A stretch of 64,000 bases of DNA from Podocnemis expansa (GCA_007922195.1 ML681992.1:338075-402074), one strand, 5' to 3'. Counted from the stretch's first letter, positions 34,501 to 47,117 are shown. A program made the numbers and translations. The notes: generated from the sequence alone by a model not told the origin.

Positions 34501-36190
34501 GTAATCCTCTATGTCTGTCAGGAACCACAGAAGAATACTAGAGGGAAGCAGATGAATAAGAAACTTTCTTGTGGGTTCAGAAACAAACAATCCCAATGTG
34601 CAGAAAGAATAGCAAAGGGGACAGGCAACCTGACTGGCTTAACAGAGAAATTGTCAGTGAGCTTAAACACAAAAAAGAAGCTTGCAAGAAGTGAAAGCTT
34701 GTTCAGAAGACTAGGAAGGAGCAGGAGCTTTGTTGCCTCAGGCCCATGTCCAGCCCCCTTTGCTCAGGCCCTGGCCCCGATCCAGAGCCGGGGTCCTGGG
34801 CTCCTGCCGCTGCCAGCCCAGTCCCCGATCCTTGGCTGGGGACAGGGCTAGGTGAGGCAGTGGCTGCTGCAGGCAACCCAGCCTGGGAGAGGCAGGCAAT
34901 ACCGTGGCCAGCCTGCTCCGGATGCCCAGCTGAGAGAGACAGATGCCATCCCAGCCATAGATACCTGGCTGGAGATGGGGCTGGGAGAGGCAGAGGATAC
35001 TCCAGCCATTCGAGACACTAGCGCTAGGACTTGGGGCACGTGCCCCATGTGCGAGGTATCAGCAATGTCCCGGAAAGGCACATAAAAGGCCAAAATACAG
35101 TTTGAATTCCAGCTACCAAGGGATTTGAAGGATAACAAAAAGGGTTTCTACAGATACATTAGCAACAAGATGATCAGAAAAGTGTGGCCTCATATTGAAC
35201 TGGGGAGGCAATCTAGTGACAGGTGAAGTGGAATGAGCTGGAGAACTCAGTGCTTTTTTTGCCTGTCTTTACAAGCAAGGTCACCTCCCAGATACTGTGC
35301 TGCACAGCACAGAATAGGGGGCAGGTGAGCAGCCTTCAGTGGTGAAAGAACAGGTTTAGGACTATTTACAAAAGCTATACATGCACATTTCCATAGGCCA
35401 GATGCATCTGAGACAGCTGAAGGAATTGGCTGATGTTATTGCACAGCCATTGGCCATTATCTTTGGAAACTCATGATGATTGGAGGAGGACCCAGCTGAC
35501 TGGAAAAAGGCAAATATAGTGCCCATCTTCAGAAAAGAGAAAAAGGACAGTCCTGGGAACTACAGACAGTTAGCCTCACCTCAGTCCCTGGAAAAGTCAC
35601 AGCTCAAGTCCCCAGGGAATCCATTTTGAGGCACTTGGAAAAATAGATGTTAATCAAGAACTATAAGCATGGACACAGCAATGGCAAGCCATCCCCGACC
35701 AATATGATTGCCTTGGATGATGAGACGAGTATCTTTATGGACGTGAGAAAAGTGATGGATGTGATATACCTTGACTTTGGCAAAGCTTTTGATACAGGTT
35801 CCCACAGTATTCTTGCTAGCAAGTTAAAGAAGTATAGGTTGGATGAATGGACTATAAGATGAATAGAAGGCTGGCTAGACCATTGTACTCAATGGGTAGG
35901 GATCAACAGCTCAATGTCTAGCTAGCAACAGGTAACAAGTAGAGTGTCTTAGGGTCTGTTCTTGGGTGGGATTTGTTCAATATCTTCATTAGTGATCTGG
36001 AAGATGGAGTGGATTGCACCCACATTGGTTCTGCAGATGATGCTAAACTGTGGGAAGTGATAAATATCATGGAGGGAGAACTAGGATACGGAGTGACCTA
36101 GACAAATTGGAGGATTAGGCCAAAAGAAATCTGGTAAGGTTCAACAAGGACAAGTATAAGGTCCTGCACTTAGGATGGATCTCTGGCCTC
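34500..36190 (+). mobile_element. CR1 LINE copy A, interrupted and decayed
   Basis: The region before the reverse transcriptase reads DRQPDWLNREIVSELKHKKE (34619-34678). The sequence resumes at about 35085 with GFYRYISNK (35143-35169), then reverse transcriptase segments including VIYLDFGKAFDT (35761-35796) and LASKLKKYRLDEWTIR (35812-35860). The catalytic box is SADDAKL (36029-36049) where active copies have FADDTKL. Many stops and frameshifts are present and the 3' end is missing. CR1 mobilises by target-primed reverse transcription; this copy is dead. A GC-rich insert splits it at 34735-35070. Confidence 0.85.
34735..35070. other. GC-rich insertion inside CR1 copy A
   Basis: CR1-type sequence stops after CTAGGAAGGAG and resumes with AAGGCCAAAATACAG. 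In related copies this gap is only a few dozen bases. The inserted ~330 bp is GC-rich and internally repetitive (CTGGCTGGGGACAGGGCTAG and CTGGCTGGAGATGGGGCTGG). No terminal repeats were identified, so its class is unknown. Confidence 0.45.
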
Positions 36191-37200
36191 AACCACATTG
36201 AGAATGATGGGCAATTGCAGCCAACTGAACTCAGAAATTCCTCCTAGAATTCTAAGAAATACAATATTATTCTTCAGCCTCTGCTGAAGAATGCATTTTC
36301 AGGTATAAAGAATAACACCAAAACATGACAAATATCCCCATATAAGCAATTTTAAAATATAGATAAGACTACTGAGATGTTAAGATCAAAAATTCAAAAG
36401 CTAGAAAATCCTAAAAGTTAAAGTTATAACATTATCCATGCCATCCTGCACATATAATATCATATAATTTTAGTTAATAATAAAATAGTAATGTTTTGCA
36501 GTGGAAAAGTGAGAGAGGCTTAGAAAATAATGTATGTATAATGTGGCCAAGATGATGGTGTCCAAGGCAATTCTAAATCTTCTTTTCTAGAGTTCACAAT
36601 AGCTTTACCTAAAAAAGTTTGGTGAGATTTTTTAAAATGGGTAAAGCATTTTTTCACCCTTTTCAAAATCAAATGAATGGAAGGAAATTACTTAAAACTT
36701 TCTGAATATATTTGCCTCTGAACTGATATCAAATATTTTTTAAAAAACAGCCTTAAATATTAGTAATTTAAACAAAATTGTTTTGCAACTATTTCAATAG
36801 CCAATCCTCCATAAAATATTAGGACCATGTCCTAAGAATATGCTGTTAATCACACATTAAGAATTTATGCTATCAGTGGAATATTGCTGAAAAACAAAAG
36901 GGGAAGCTGTCATTTTATGAACTAATTATTGTAAAAATGCACCAGATAATTTTCTAAGTTACTTAGTAAATAAAGATATTTCTTCAGATTAGGGGGAAAA
37001 AATTGATAGCATTATAAATTTACAAACCAAAGACCAAATCCTAGAAATGGGCAAAGCCCTTTAACGTGGCCTTTGCTCACAACAAAAAAGTCACAGGGTT
37101 AAGATTCAGAATACTTAACACCAACGGGTCTGACTTTCTGAGCACCATGATCACAAATGCTAGGAATGGAACAGAAGAAAGAACACACTGCTGTTACCGT
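36191..37200. other. AT-rich noncoding intron DNA
   Basis: Nothing recognised. Confidence 0.5.
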
Positions 37201-37508
37201 GGCCTCATCTACACTGGCCACAGATTTTGGTGTCAGTTGATGGGAGATATGCAAGCTATGTACAGCAACTTGCCTATCTCCCACCAATTTCCTAATGCCT
37301 ACTTAATGCAGCATCCTCCGTGCACTGTGTTGATAAGAAATGCCCTACTGTTAATGCAGTGCAGCTACGCTACTTCCCAAGGTGATTTTATAAGGTCGAC
37401 TTCCAGTGAGTTCTGGGCTCAATTGAGCATGCTTTTATCATTGTTTAATTGAACAAGAAAAATAAATCCTGCACTGTTGGCAGTACTGCCAGCAGTGTAG
37501 ACATTGCC
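37201..37508. mobile_element. MITE copy 6, GGCCTCATCTACACTGG terminus (308 bp)
   Basis: Ends GGCCTCATCTACACTGGCCA and, inverted, GGCAATGTCTACACTGCTGG. It lacks the dense palindrome array of the other copies; a single GGTCGACTT occurs at 37396. Its TTTCCTAATGCCTA block and ATGCCCT block recur at 58024-58233. Confidence 0.6.
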
Positions 37509-40500
37509 TGAGTGCAGGGTTTAGGAATGGTAGATTTGTATAGTGGTCGCTCTTCACTGCCACTCACAATGTGGAAACCATGAGAGATTTTCTGCAGAGT
37601 ATGAAAGGTGGTGAACTCCTATATGGATTTTTGCTGGTCTGCACAGTTTTCATGGTTCTTTTGAACCTTATTTGGGGAGGCACGGAACCCAAGGATTTGG
37701 CCAGATGTGACTGCCAAAGTTCACTTTTTACATAAAAACTGGTTTGAGTTATGCAAGCCCTCAGTAACCCTTCAGGAGGAGGGCAGAATATAAAATACTG
37801 TGTTCAAAGAGCTAAGTCAACCTATCTTAGGTTTTTCTAAGATATTCTTCCATACACTATTTATAAACCATTACAATTTAAAATCTTACATTTTATAAAA
37901 CACTCTCTGTTTGGTAGGGTATAGGCACTGCATACTAGGTTTTAGCCAGCAGCAGCTTTTACCCTAGTTATTAGATTTCACAGAAATGGAGGTTAAATGA
38001 TTGTCCAGGCATAAGAGCACACATGCAAACTGCATTCGTTTTTATAGTCCAGGACCAGACTTAAGAACTACACAGACTGGAATTTTTCACACTGCTCCTA
38101 TACTTAAAAGTAAATTGGGATTTTTTAAATAATCAACTTTTAGATACTGTTAGTTAACAATATAGTGTTTAAGAAAAAAGTTAACACCTGAAATATTAGG
38201 AGTTGTGGGTCGTGTGGCCTTACTGCATTATATGAATCCCCTTGATTTCAATGGAACTATTCACATAAGCACGACTATCAGAATCTGTCCTAAATATGTA
38301 CAATACCTTTCCAGCTTCAAATAAAGATTTTATGTCACAGCACAACATCGCTATGTTGGGCACATGCTCCTCTCCGTTCTCAGTTGCAGAAGGGAGCAGA
38401 TGGAATTAAATGTAGCTTGGCATGCTGCATGGGGGCTGCTATACAACAGCATCCTGTAGTACCACAGTCAGTAGCAGTTCCTTTGCAACACACATGCACA
38501 GCAGAGTTGCAACATAAAAATGGGCATATCACCTTCAGGAAAAGGTAGTAGGCAGAAAACATCTGTTATACATGGAGTGTTCTCAGTAGAAAGAACTGTA
38601 ACATACTGAAATATACATCAAAAGATTCTGTCCTCAGGAGCAGTAAGTTTCTTTCACAGCACATGAAGCCCAGTCAAGACAGGAAGGGAGGTATCTAAGA
38701 AGAGCAGCTGGGACAAAGGGGAAGAGGCAGCAGAACATGGAAGCCAGATGAGCTGCCATTTTGAATTTGGGGGTAGCCAATAAGTGTATGGTCGCAGATC
38801 AACACTCAGTACATATAAATCATGATCCATGGGGTTTAGAACCAAAATGTAATTAGCATTGATATGTTAATGTTACAGCACTGTGTTTAAGAAAACCTCT
38901 ATGCATGCTAAGTATTATTATTATATTCCATAGATTCTTCCCTCGGAGAACTCAGCAGTCCACACCTCCTGCCAGCTCTGCACCACAGCCAACCCTGCCT
39001 CACAGGGGAGAGGATGTTCACAGACAAAAAAGCCTTCGGATTATTCAACACAAATTTTCCCTTCTGTGCATTTTAATGGGAGGAGAGAATATGGCCTATC
39101 ATCACATTTAATTATGTACATGTTCTAATTATACAATTTACAGAACTGGATACACACACAAACAAGGACACATACTTTGAAATAAAATTGAATTTCATAC
39201 AATAAACTACAATAAAGGAAGTGAAAGTTACATTATAAGCCTACCAAAGCAAGGGCTTTCTCAGAAAATGACTATGGGGCATATTCCTGTCACAAGAGTA
39301 TATAGGTTTTATGAAGTCACAATGAATTCCTATGTCTCTGTCTAAAAATTCTATTAACAAAGTAAGCCCAAGAGAATAAATGTTTACTACATAGAAAAAT
39401 GTATAAAACCTAAAACAATAAGAACTGTCTCTTTTTTTGGATGCTTTGTTCCAAAGATGTTGATCTCTGAATGCCCCCATTTTTCTTTCCATTTACAGGA
39501 AGAATCTGAAAGAACATTGTTAGTTCAAGATAATAATTTTGACACAGAAGTGCTTCGTCTTATTGAGAACTGTGAGCCCTTTCTCTGCTCTTCTTGCAGA
39601 GAGAGAGAGAGAAAAAAAAACCCATAAAGCTCCACTATGTGAAAAACTTAAGAATTTCAAGACTTCCAAGAACAAATCATAATACAATGAGTGTGTTCTT
39701 AGCTACAGCTAAGGTGGTTTCAAAATAGAGACTACAGAAGAAGGTATGGAGGCTTAAACTGGGTGTAAGGAGATTAGGGAGTGATGACAGAATGACTTCT
39801 GCATTTCTAGCTTTCAGAAATACATGTAGAAATGAGCATCTATTGTACAGCTTGCAAACCTTGCCCTTTACACCTGGTGCTCAAACACAAGACCTGTTGT
39901 AAAACAGTTGTGAACTTAAGGAATATTGTAGTTACCAACAATGCAAACAAGGACACCAAGCAAATAGCATTTGAAATGAAGTAGTATTTATACAAGTCAA
40001 ACTTCAAACCCCTCCCCTTTATGAAATCATCAGCAACATATAGCAAATAAATCTGGTGCTAAACTTTGTTTACAATATAGAACAGAAAGATATGGAAGGA
40101 AAAATATGGAGATCTTTTCACAACTGACCCTTCAAATAGCAGGGCTGGGAGCCAGTCTCACAGCCAGTCTCTATCTTACAGCCAATAGGAAGTAGGTCCC
40201 TGGAGGAGAGGAGCAGGCCAGCAGGCTTCAGGTAGAACAAGGAAAATACACCTGTTTTGCCTGGCCAACCTCTAGTTAAAAAGGGAGGTGAATTATTGAG
40301 AGAAAAAATGAAGTTGTCTGTAAAATGCTGTCTGACAAAGTGGCATAACACAGCAAATGGCGCACATACAGCATGCTGCTAACTGATTATTCACCTTAGT
40401 GTTTCAAAGACACATTTGTATTTCTGCAGCAATACAAGAAGTTCTTTTCTGTATGTTTTGAAATTAAGTCACAGAACACATCCCCCCTAAATTTTGTCTA

Positions 40501-40558
40501 TGGAGCTATATTAAGTTTAGGGCCCCCCATATGCCCAGGCTCAATACCAATACACCAG
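37509..40558. other. AT-rich noncoding intron DNA
   Basis: No coding signal. A TTGATTTCAATGGAACTATTC segment near 38240 is an ancient-repeat-like trace, and a GA run lies at 39600-39610. Confidence 0.5.
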
Positions 40559-41077
40559 AGCTGTGTCCGCACACAGACAGTTAAATTGATTTAACTTAAA
40601 TCAATTTAATAAAGTCGCTATAAAAATCATTACATCAATCTACGCTAAATCAATTTAACAGCTCCACACTAGAAAATCAAAGCAAACTAGCATATCCAGG
40701 GACAGGACGTGCTAGTTCGATTTAGGAGAGGGGCACCATAGGAGTTGTGGCAAGATGGCCCACGAGAAGGGCCATGCCCTCACCCAATATATGAATAGAG
40801 GAAGGCACCTTGGGAAGGAGAAGGGCAAAAGTGTTAAATCAAAACAACTGTTAAATCAAAATAACACGCTCACACTGTGTTATTTCAATATAACATTTGC
40901 AGTCAAACCGTTGTTTCAATTTTAAACAAGGTTTTACTGAATTGATCTAACTTTCCTTGTTTTGATATGACAGAGCTTGTCATTTCGAAACAAAAAAAAA
41001 TGTCAGGTGGACCAAAGCTTTTAAAAATTGAAATAACCAGTGTTATTTTGATTTAAAACCTGTGTGTAGACATACCG
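40559..41077. mobile_element. MITE copy 7, AAATCAATTT-array type (519 bp)
   Basis: Ends AGCTGTGTCCGCACACAG and, inverted, CGGTATGTCTACACACAGG, flanked by CAG on both sides (40556-40558, 41078-41080). Arms are built from TTAAATTGATTTAA and TTAAATCAATTTAA. The central block (40695-40835) with AGGAGAGGGGCACCATAGGA and AAGGCACCTTGGGAAGG is shared with copies 1 and 5. Confidence 0.75.
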
Positions 41078-43218
41078 CAGGATATCATAGTGTTGAGGCC
41101 AAACAAGATGAAACATGCCTATGGTTGAAAGTCTTGGTTTTGGCTTGTTTTATCTTTAAAATCCTTAAAACAAGCATTTAGTGCTATCAGCATTTACAAT
41201 GGACATCTTAAAAGACACAAATAGAAACTTTTTAAGCAAAAGTGGACTTTGGCAAAGCCACTGGAATTTTATTATGCCTCAAAATGCAAGATAATTGTGT
41301 GAAAAAGAATAATATGTCTATGGAAAGTTATAATGTTCTGTTTGTGCACTGCACCTAGGACTTCCATTAGGGGAAAAAAGGCTAATGGTATAGTTGATCA
41401 GACTCCTAAGCTTAAACATTCTCTTTTCTTGAACAATTGACTCAACACAGAAAATCAAGAAACCTCTGGAGCTGAATATAAAAGCCACAGTAAAGATATT
41501 AAACTTACTGGAGTTTATGCTAAAATTAAGAAAAATATGTCCTTACTGCTCATAAAGGTCTGGAACACCACAGTAGGTCCTTAGCCTTAAATACTAAAAC
41601 CCCGACTGTTAAAATGATACCGCATTACCTGTGTATCTCAAGGGGTGTTGGTAACTGATTTGGTCGATTGGAGACAGCTGGCTAGACAGGTCATCTCCTT
41701 GATACCAGCAGCTTTGTTGCTAACATTTCCCATGGCAACTGCTTACACATAAAACTACAGATGTGCTTGCTTAAAACACAAAAGTCAGAAGAGGAGTAAG
41801 AGTACAAGAATGTATAGTAAGGAATAAATCTGATAGGGGTAAAACCTCATTTCTTCTGGGTACTACTAAATAGTTTCTATACTCTATAGTTCTAGAAACT
41901 GATATTTCTCAATCAGAATGAGAAAAGTCCCTGAAACATCAAAAGGTAAGAGACTCTATGGATAAACCAGTTGTGTTGCTTTGGGTCTGCGTAACACTGA
42001 ATCAGATGAAAGTGAAGAATGGGCATTGCGTGCAAGTCCTGACATACAACAGCAAGGTAGTCTCTTACCTGACCATGTTAGGGATAACCAAGGTGGAGTG
42101 GATGATATTCTTGGACATAAAGATTCTTAGGTGGAGTCATAACAAGTAGTGAAGTATGACAGCTATTCACATTCTGGGCACAGAGAGAATGTGATAGAAG
42201 TTGTTCTGTCCAAGGGAAAAAACCTATGGGAGGAAGCAATGTTGAACAACATATTTCACAGATTGTGTCAGTTTTGGGGGGGACTTCCAACCTGAATCAG
42301 TTTCTCCGCAGAGGCAATTACCACACTATGAGGACCTGTGAGAAAGCATCTCTCTCCCCAACCTTCTTGTTTGGATATCTCATTAAATTAGTGCACCTGC
42401 ATAAGAACTTATCATTCCCAATGGCACAAAAAACATTGATGATAGTGTCAGAGAGCAGAACAGAATTGTGCCTGATCTTTTCTCACTGACCATTAAGGGC
42501 TGATTTTCAGTCAATTAAATAGATCTCAATCGCTTTTAATTATCCCAGCAACCTCTGGAATTGTGACAATGCTTCCAATGGGGAGTTTGGAAAACTTCTT
42601 GGCAAAAAAAAAAAAAAAAAAATCTGACAATCTCATGCTTGTCATGGGGAATCAATGCAGAATACTGTTTTTCAGGAACAAATTATCACAAGCAAGAACT
42701 CAGAGAGTGGGAGAAAAAACAACAAACAAGCTACAACAGACATCAAGGGACTTTGTTCTGTGGACAAATTCAAGACTTAAGAATATTCTCTGCAATATTA
42801 AAACACTGAAAATGTTTTGTTCATAAGATTATTGTGGTAGGGCTACCTCAGTTAAGATGCATATTTATTTTTGATGATATACGAATGAAAAAAATATTAT
42901 ATTTTTGGGTATGCTCTTGCACAGAAACCTGGTGAGATGATTATATGGTTCCGGGGAATCTCTGACATGAACCTTGAAGAATTCCTTCTAATCTTGCTCT
43001 CAAGAGCCTTCTCTGTCCTTTGTTTCCTCTCCAGAATAAAGCACTTTTTCACTAGGCAACAGCACTTATGCAAACTTCCCCAATGAGGAGCACAGGTATG
43101 GATTAAAATAAATCTTTGATACTGTACATGTAAAATTACAATACCATACCTTGTGTTACAGCAAATAATGAACAAGGATATCAGATTGTAAGATACTAGA
43201 TTTCAATGTATATATAGA
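41078..43218. other. AT-rich noncoding intron DNA
   Basis: No gene. An A19 run lies at 42604-42622. Confidence 0.5.
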
Positions 43219-44002
43219 GGGGACCCGTTAACAAGCTACCGGTTAGCACGCGGATCCGGTCAACGCGCGCTCCAGTCATGTCCCCCAAAGCCAGCAAGTT
43301 AACTCGCGGGACTAAGTAACACGCTCTGCCTACAAGTGGAAGTTGGCCAGGGCAGGAAATATGTGGAGCGAGTCTTAGTAGTGCTGCCTTTTTCTTTTCA
43401 GGAGCCTTGGACACAGTCTTCAGGCTGGCAGGGAGCAGTGGGGATCCAGATGTGTCCCCAGCTGCTTCTGGACGAGCTGGGAAGCTTCCGTTGCGGGGGC
43501 CATTCAGATCCGCTTACACCCCCCCCCCCGTGGCTTGCCGGTGTGGTGGAAGCTCCTCTGCTTGTCTGGCAGCAGATAGGGACGCATCCAGATCCCTGCA
43601 GCCTGCCAGTGGTGGCAGAAGCTTTGCACCATTGCCAGCAGGCCGGGGGAATTTGGATCCATCCCCAGCTGCCACGGGACAAGTGGAGGAGCTTCCACCG
43701 CTCTGGCAAGCCAAGGGGGGGTGTAATCCAGATGGCCCCCGCAACGGAAGGTTCCCAGCTCGTCCAGAAGAAGCTGGGGATGCATCCGGATCCCTGCTGC
43801 TCCCTACCAGCCTGAAGACTGTGTCTTCGGGCTGGCTAGGGTGCCTGGCTGCTGGCTGCACTGATTTGTGTGCCGTCAATTGCTTTTTGCTGCGCGTGCC
43901 TGCGCAGAACTTAGGGGGAACACTGCTCCCTTTCACACGTGGTCTACTTAACGCGTGGTCGCCGGGGCTTGTCCCATGACGCCCGCACATTAACGGGTCC
44001 CC
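43219..44002. mobile_element. CpG-rich foldback element with GGGGACCCGTTAA termini (784 bp)
   Basis: The ends GGGGACCCGTTAA and TTAACGGGTCCCC are perfect inverted copies. The interior holds a long palindrome (43410-43825) and is rich in CpG (CGCGCGC, AACGCGTGG, GCGCGTGCCTGCGC), in contrast to the AT-rich intron. Overlapping open frames on both strands are by-products of the palindrome. No target duplication is clear; the right flank is a TG microsatellite. Confidence 0.7.
43410..43825. repeat. Long near-perfect palindrome, arms of about 205 bp
   Basis: The left arm begins GACACAGTCTTCAGGCTGG and the right arm ends CCAGCCTGAAGACTGTGTC. Matching blocks run inward (CTTCTGGACGAGCTGGGAA, CCGTTGCGGGGGCCAT, GGTGGAAGCTCCTC, GCAGAAGCTTTGCA) to a centre at AAGCTT near 43619-43624. 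There is essentially no spacer, and identity by eye is around 85-90%. Confidence 0.85.

Positions 44003-44004
<2 letters not shown>

Positions 44005-44049
<45 letters not shown>
44005..44049. repeat. (TG)n microsatellite
   Basis: About 22 TG units, starting two bases after the foldback element ends. Confidence 0.97.
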
Positions 44050-44053
<4 letters not shown>

Positions 44054-45700
44054 ACAAAAAGGTTTTACGTAGGGAAAAAGTAGGAGGCACAGGACAAACC
44101 CAAACAGAAATGAAATAGAAATCCTGCAGCATTCTAACCAAGAAAAGAATTTAGGACGTTGTGGGGAGCTCTGCAGCTTTGTGGATAGTTGCAATGAATG
44201 GCAAATATATTCCTAGGATGCACCAACAGAAAGACAGAATACAAATGAAACAAATTGTTTTGCTATTTTACTAGCCACTGGCTAGATATTATTTATAATA
44301 TGATTTTCAATTCTGGCCAACTTTTCCAGGAAAAGATACTATTATGTTTAAACCATAGTAATCAAAAGGTATGATGTCAGTATTTTAAAATACCATGAAA
44401 AGAACACAACAAAACAAAACAAAAACAAAACAAAGAAAAAACCTACTATGAGCTATTTCAGTGGGAACAGAGAAGAGTTTCAAGGTATCTTATTTGAAGT
44501 ATTCAAAATTTTTAAAATAACTTAATAAGGAGAATGAGTTCAAACTGTTCTACCTGGTGAAGGGGTTAGAATAACTGAAACACAACCTAAAAATAAAGCA
44601 TAAACCAAAAATTCTGGCAAAACCATAAACATATGTAATAAGTTGCATAGTAAGACTAGTGAATTGGATAGCATAAATAAGCTTAAAAGAAAGGTAGACA
44701 TTTTCATAAAAAGAGAAGGGGCAGTATGTAGTAGGTTGGTATGGCAAAAATAACAGGGACATGCTTGTTTAGTACGCAAGACTTACTATTTCAGTGACTT
44801 TTTAAAAGAATGGGCATGCATGTTTTGTTTTGTTTTCCTATTCAGGCCAAATGTCCGGTTTTATCAAAAACTTCCCTCCTTTGCAGTCTCTCCCACATTT
44901 AATAATACTGAGGCCAACATGAGACAAAAAGCACCATCTGTAGATTTCCCCTTCAAAATCAAGCTTTCATTGCAGCAGACCTATTTGGGCTTCACACTCC
45001 ACTTCTTCTCTCCTTTCATTGAAGTCAAAGAGTGAGTTGGGTTACCCTGACGAAGTAACCAGCAAGACCCATTTTTTATTTTACTTTTAAAGAAAATAAA
45101 TAAATAAATAATTTATCCATTGTTGCTATGTCCAGGGCATCTGTACTGATTGCAGTATAAGCATAGATCAACCATTGACATTAAACCATCATGTCATCTA
45201 AATGTGCTCTGAGCCAGATTAGATGACACAGTTGTTAAAATGTCAAGAATCAGTTCACACTAGTGCTCCTACTGCTGCTACCACTGCTAGACTTGGAGCT
45301 ATACTACAGGTTGCAATGCTTAGAAATTACATGCAAAAGCCTACAGACACAAACACAGGCCAAGAGTTTAGAAAACAGGAGCCTAAAATTAGGTTCCCTG
45401 AAATCATTTAGACACCTCTGATATTCAAAAGTGCTGAATACCTAATAAGTCTGATTAATCTTAGATCTGCAAAAACAACAGCATTTTAAATCTATTTAAA
45501 CAAACACCATCTGACAAATTTTTCATACAAATTGTTAGTTTTCTACCCTTGAGTGCAACTTAGAATGGCGACAGAGTCAGCATATATGATATCCTTTTGA
45601 CTTCTGGTCTAGACAGTTGGTTTTTGGCGATTCTTTCATTTATTTTTTCCCTGGAATCCAATTTTTCTCTATGGAAAACTAAACCATTTTCCTTCACTAT
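44050..45700. other. AT-rich noncoding intron DNA
   Basis: A (CAAAA)n stretch lies at 44407-44437. Otherwise nothing recognised. Confidence 0.5.
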
Positions 45701-45702
45701 CT

Positions 45703-47117
45703 TGACCGGAAAAAGTCAAATATAGTACCTATCTTCAGGAAAGGGAAAAATGAGGATGCAGGGAACTACAGACCAATCAGCCTCACCTCTGTCCCTGGAA
45801 AAATCATGGAGAAGGTTCTCAAAGAGTCCATTCTGAAAGACTTGGAGGAAAACATTGTGATCACGAACAGTCAGCATGGATTCACCAAGGGTAAATGATA
45901 CCTGACCAACCTGATTGCCTTCTGTGATGACATTACCAGATATGTGGGTGCAGGAATAGCAGTCCATGTGATATATCCCGACTTTAGCAAAGTTTTGATA
46001 CGGTTTCCTACAGCATTCTTGTCAGCAAGTTAAGAAAGTTTGGTTTGAATGAATGGACCATAAAGTGGACAGAAAGCTGACTAGATCATCAGGCTCAGCG
46101 GGTAGGGATCAATAACTCAGTGTCTAGTTCGCAACCAGTAATGAGCAGAGTGCCCCAAGGGCTGGTCCTGGGGCCAATTGTGTTCAACATCTTCATTAAT
46201 GATCTGGATGATGGGATACATTGCACACTCAGTAAGTTTGCAGATGACACCAAGCTTGGGGGAATGGAAGATACACTGGAGGGCAAGGACAGGATTCAGG
46301 GATACCTAGATAAATTGGAGTATTGGGCCAAATGAAATGTCAAAGTTCAACAAGAACAAGTGAAAAGTCCTGTACTTAGGGCAGAAAAATCCCATGTACT
46401 GCTACAGGCTAGGGACTGACCAACTAAGTAGCAGTTCTGTAAAGAAGGACCTGTGGGTTATGGTGGACAGGAAGCTGGATATGAGTCAGCAGTGTGCTCT
46501 TGTTACCAAAAAGGCCAAAGGCATATTGGGCTGCATCACTAGGAGCCTTGCCAGCAGATCAAGGGATGTGATCTTTTCCCTCCATTCAGCACTGGTGATG
46601 CCACATCTGGAATACTGTGTCCAGTGTTGGGCTCCCCACTACAAAAAGGATGTGGACAAATTAGAAGTAGTCCAGAGCAGGACAATGAAAATTATTAGAG
46701 AGCTGGGGCAGATGACTTAGAAGCAGACACTGAAGGAACTAGGCTTATTTAGTCTGCCGAAGAGAAGACTGAGGGAGGATTTGATAGTTATTACTTGAAG
46801 GGGTGCTCCAAAGAAGAGGGAGCTCGGCTATTTCTCAGTGGTGACAGAGGACAGAATGAGGAGCAATGGTTTTGAGGTGCAGCTGGGGAGGTCTAGGTTG
46901 GATATTAGAAAAACTTTCCCACTGTGAGCGTGGTGAAATGCTGGAATGTGTTGCCTAGGAAGGTGGTGGAATCTCCATCTTTGGAAACTTTTAAGACCCT
47001 GTTGGACAAAACACTAGCTGTGATGATTTAGTGGAAGTTGGTCTGCTTTTAGCAGAGGGTTGGACTAGATGACCTATGAGGTCCTTTCTAGCCCTATGAG
47101 TCTATGATTCTATGATC
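45703..47117 (+). mobile_element. CR1 LINE copy B with complete 3' end
   Basis: It is 5'-truncated within the reverse transcriptase and extends to a canonical tail, CTATGAGTCTATGATTCTATGAT. Readable blocks are GVPQG-like [20 protein letters not shown] (46147-46206), the catalytic FADDTKLGG (46238-46264), YRLGTDQLSSSS (46400-46435), and LHSALVMPHLEYCVQCWAPH (46581-46640). The 3' untranslated end GGACTAGATGACCTATGAGG is the CR1 consensus. Frameshifts and stops, for example around 45896 and 46078, make it inactive. It is better preserved than copy A. Confidence 0.92.
46120..46720 (+). pseudogene. CR1 reverse transcriptase fragment containing FADD
   Basis: The best-preserved coding part of copy B. 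The catalytic motif FADD, which chelates the metal ions in reverse transcription, is intact at 46238-46249. The frame is broken by a stop near 46333 and resumes at 46394 with YRLGTDQ and DLWVMVDRKLDMSQQCALV. Upstream and downstream stops rule out a functional protein. Confidence 0.85.

Noticed and set aside
43514..44194. 226-codon minus-strand frame and overlapping plus-strand frames of up to 190 codons
   Set aside because: These arise from the palindrome in the foldback element, which makes similar frames on both strands, and one runs into the TG repeat as a His-Thr run.
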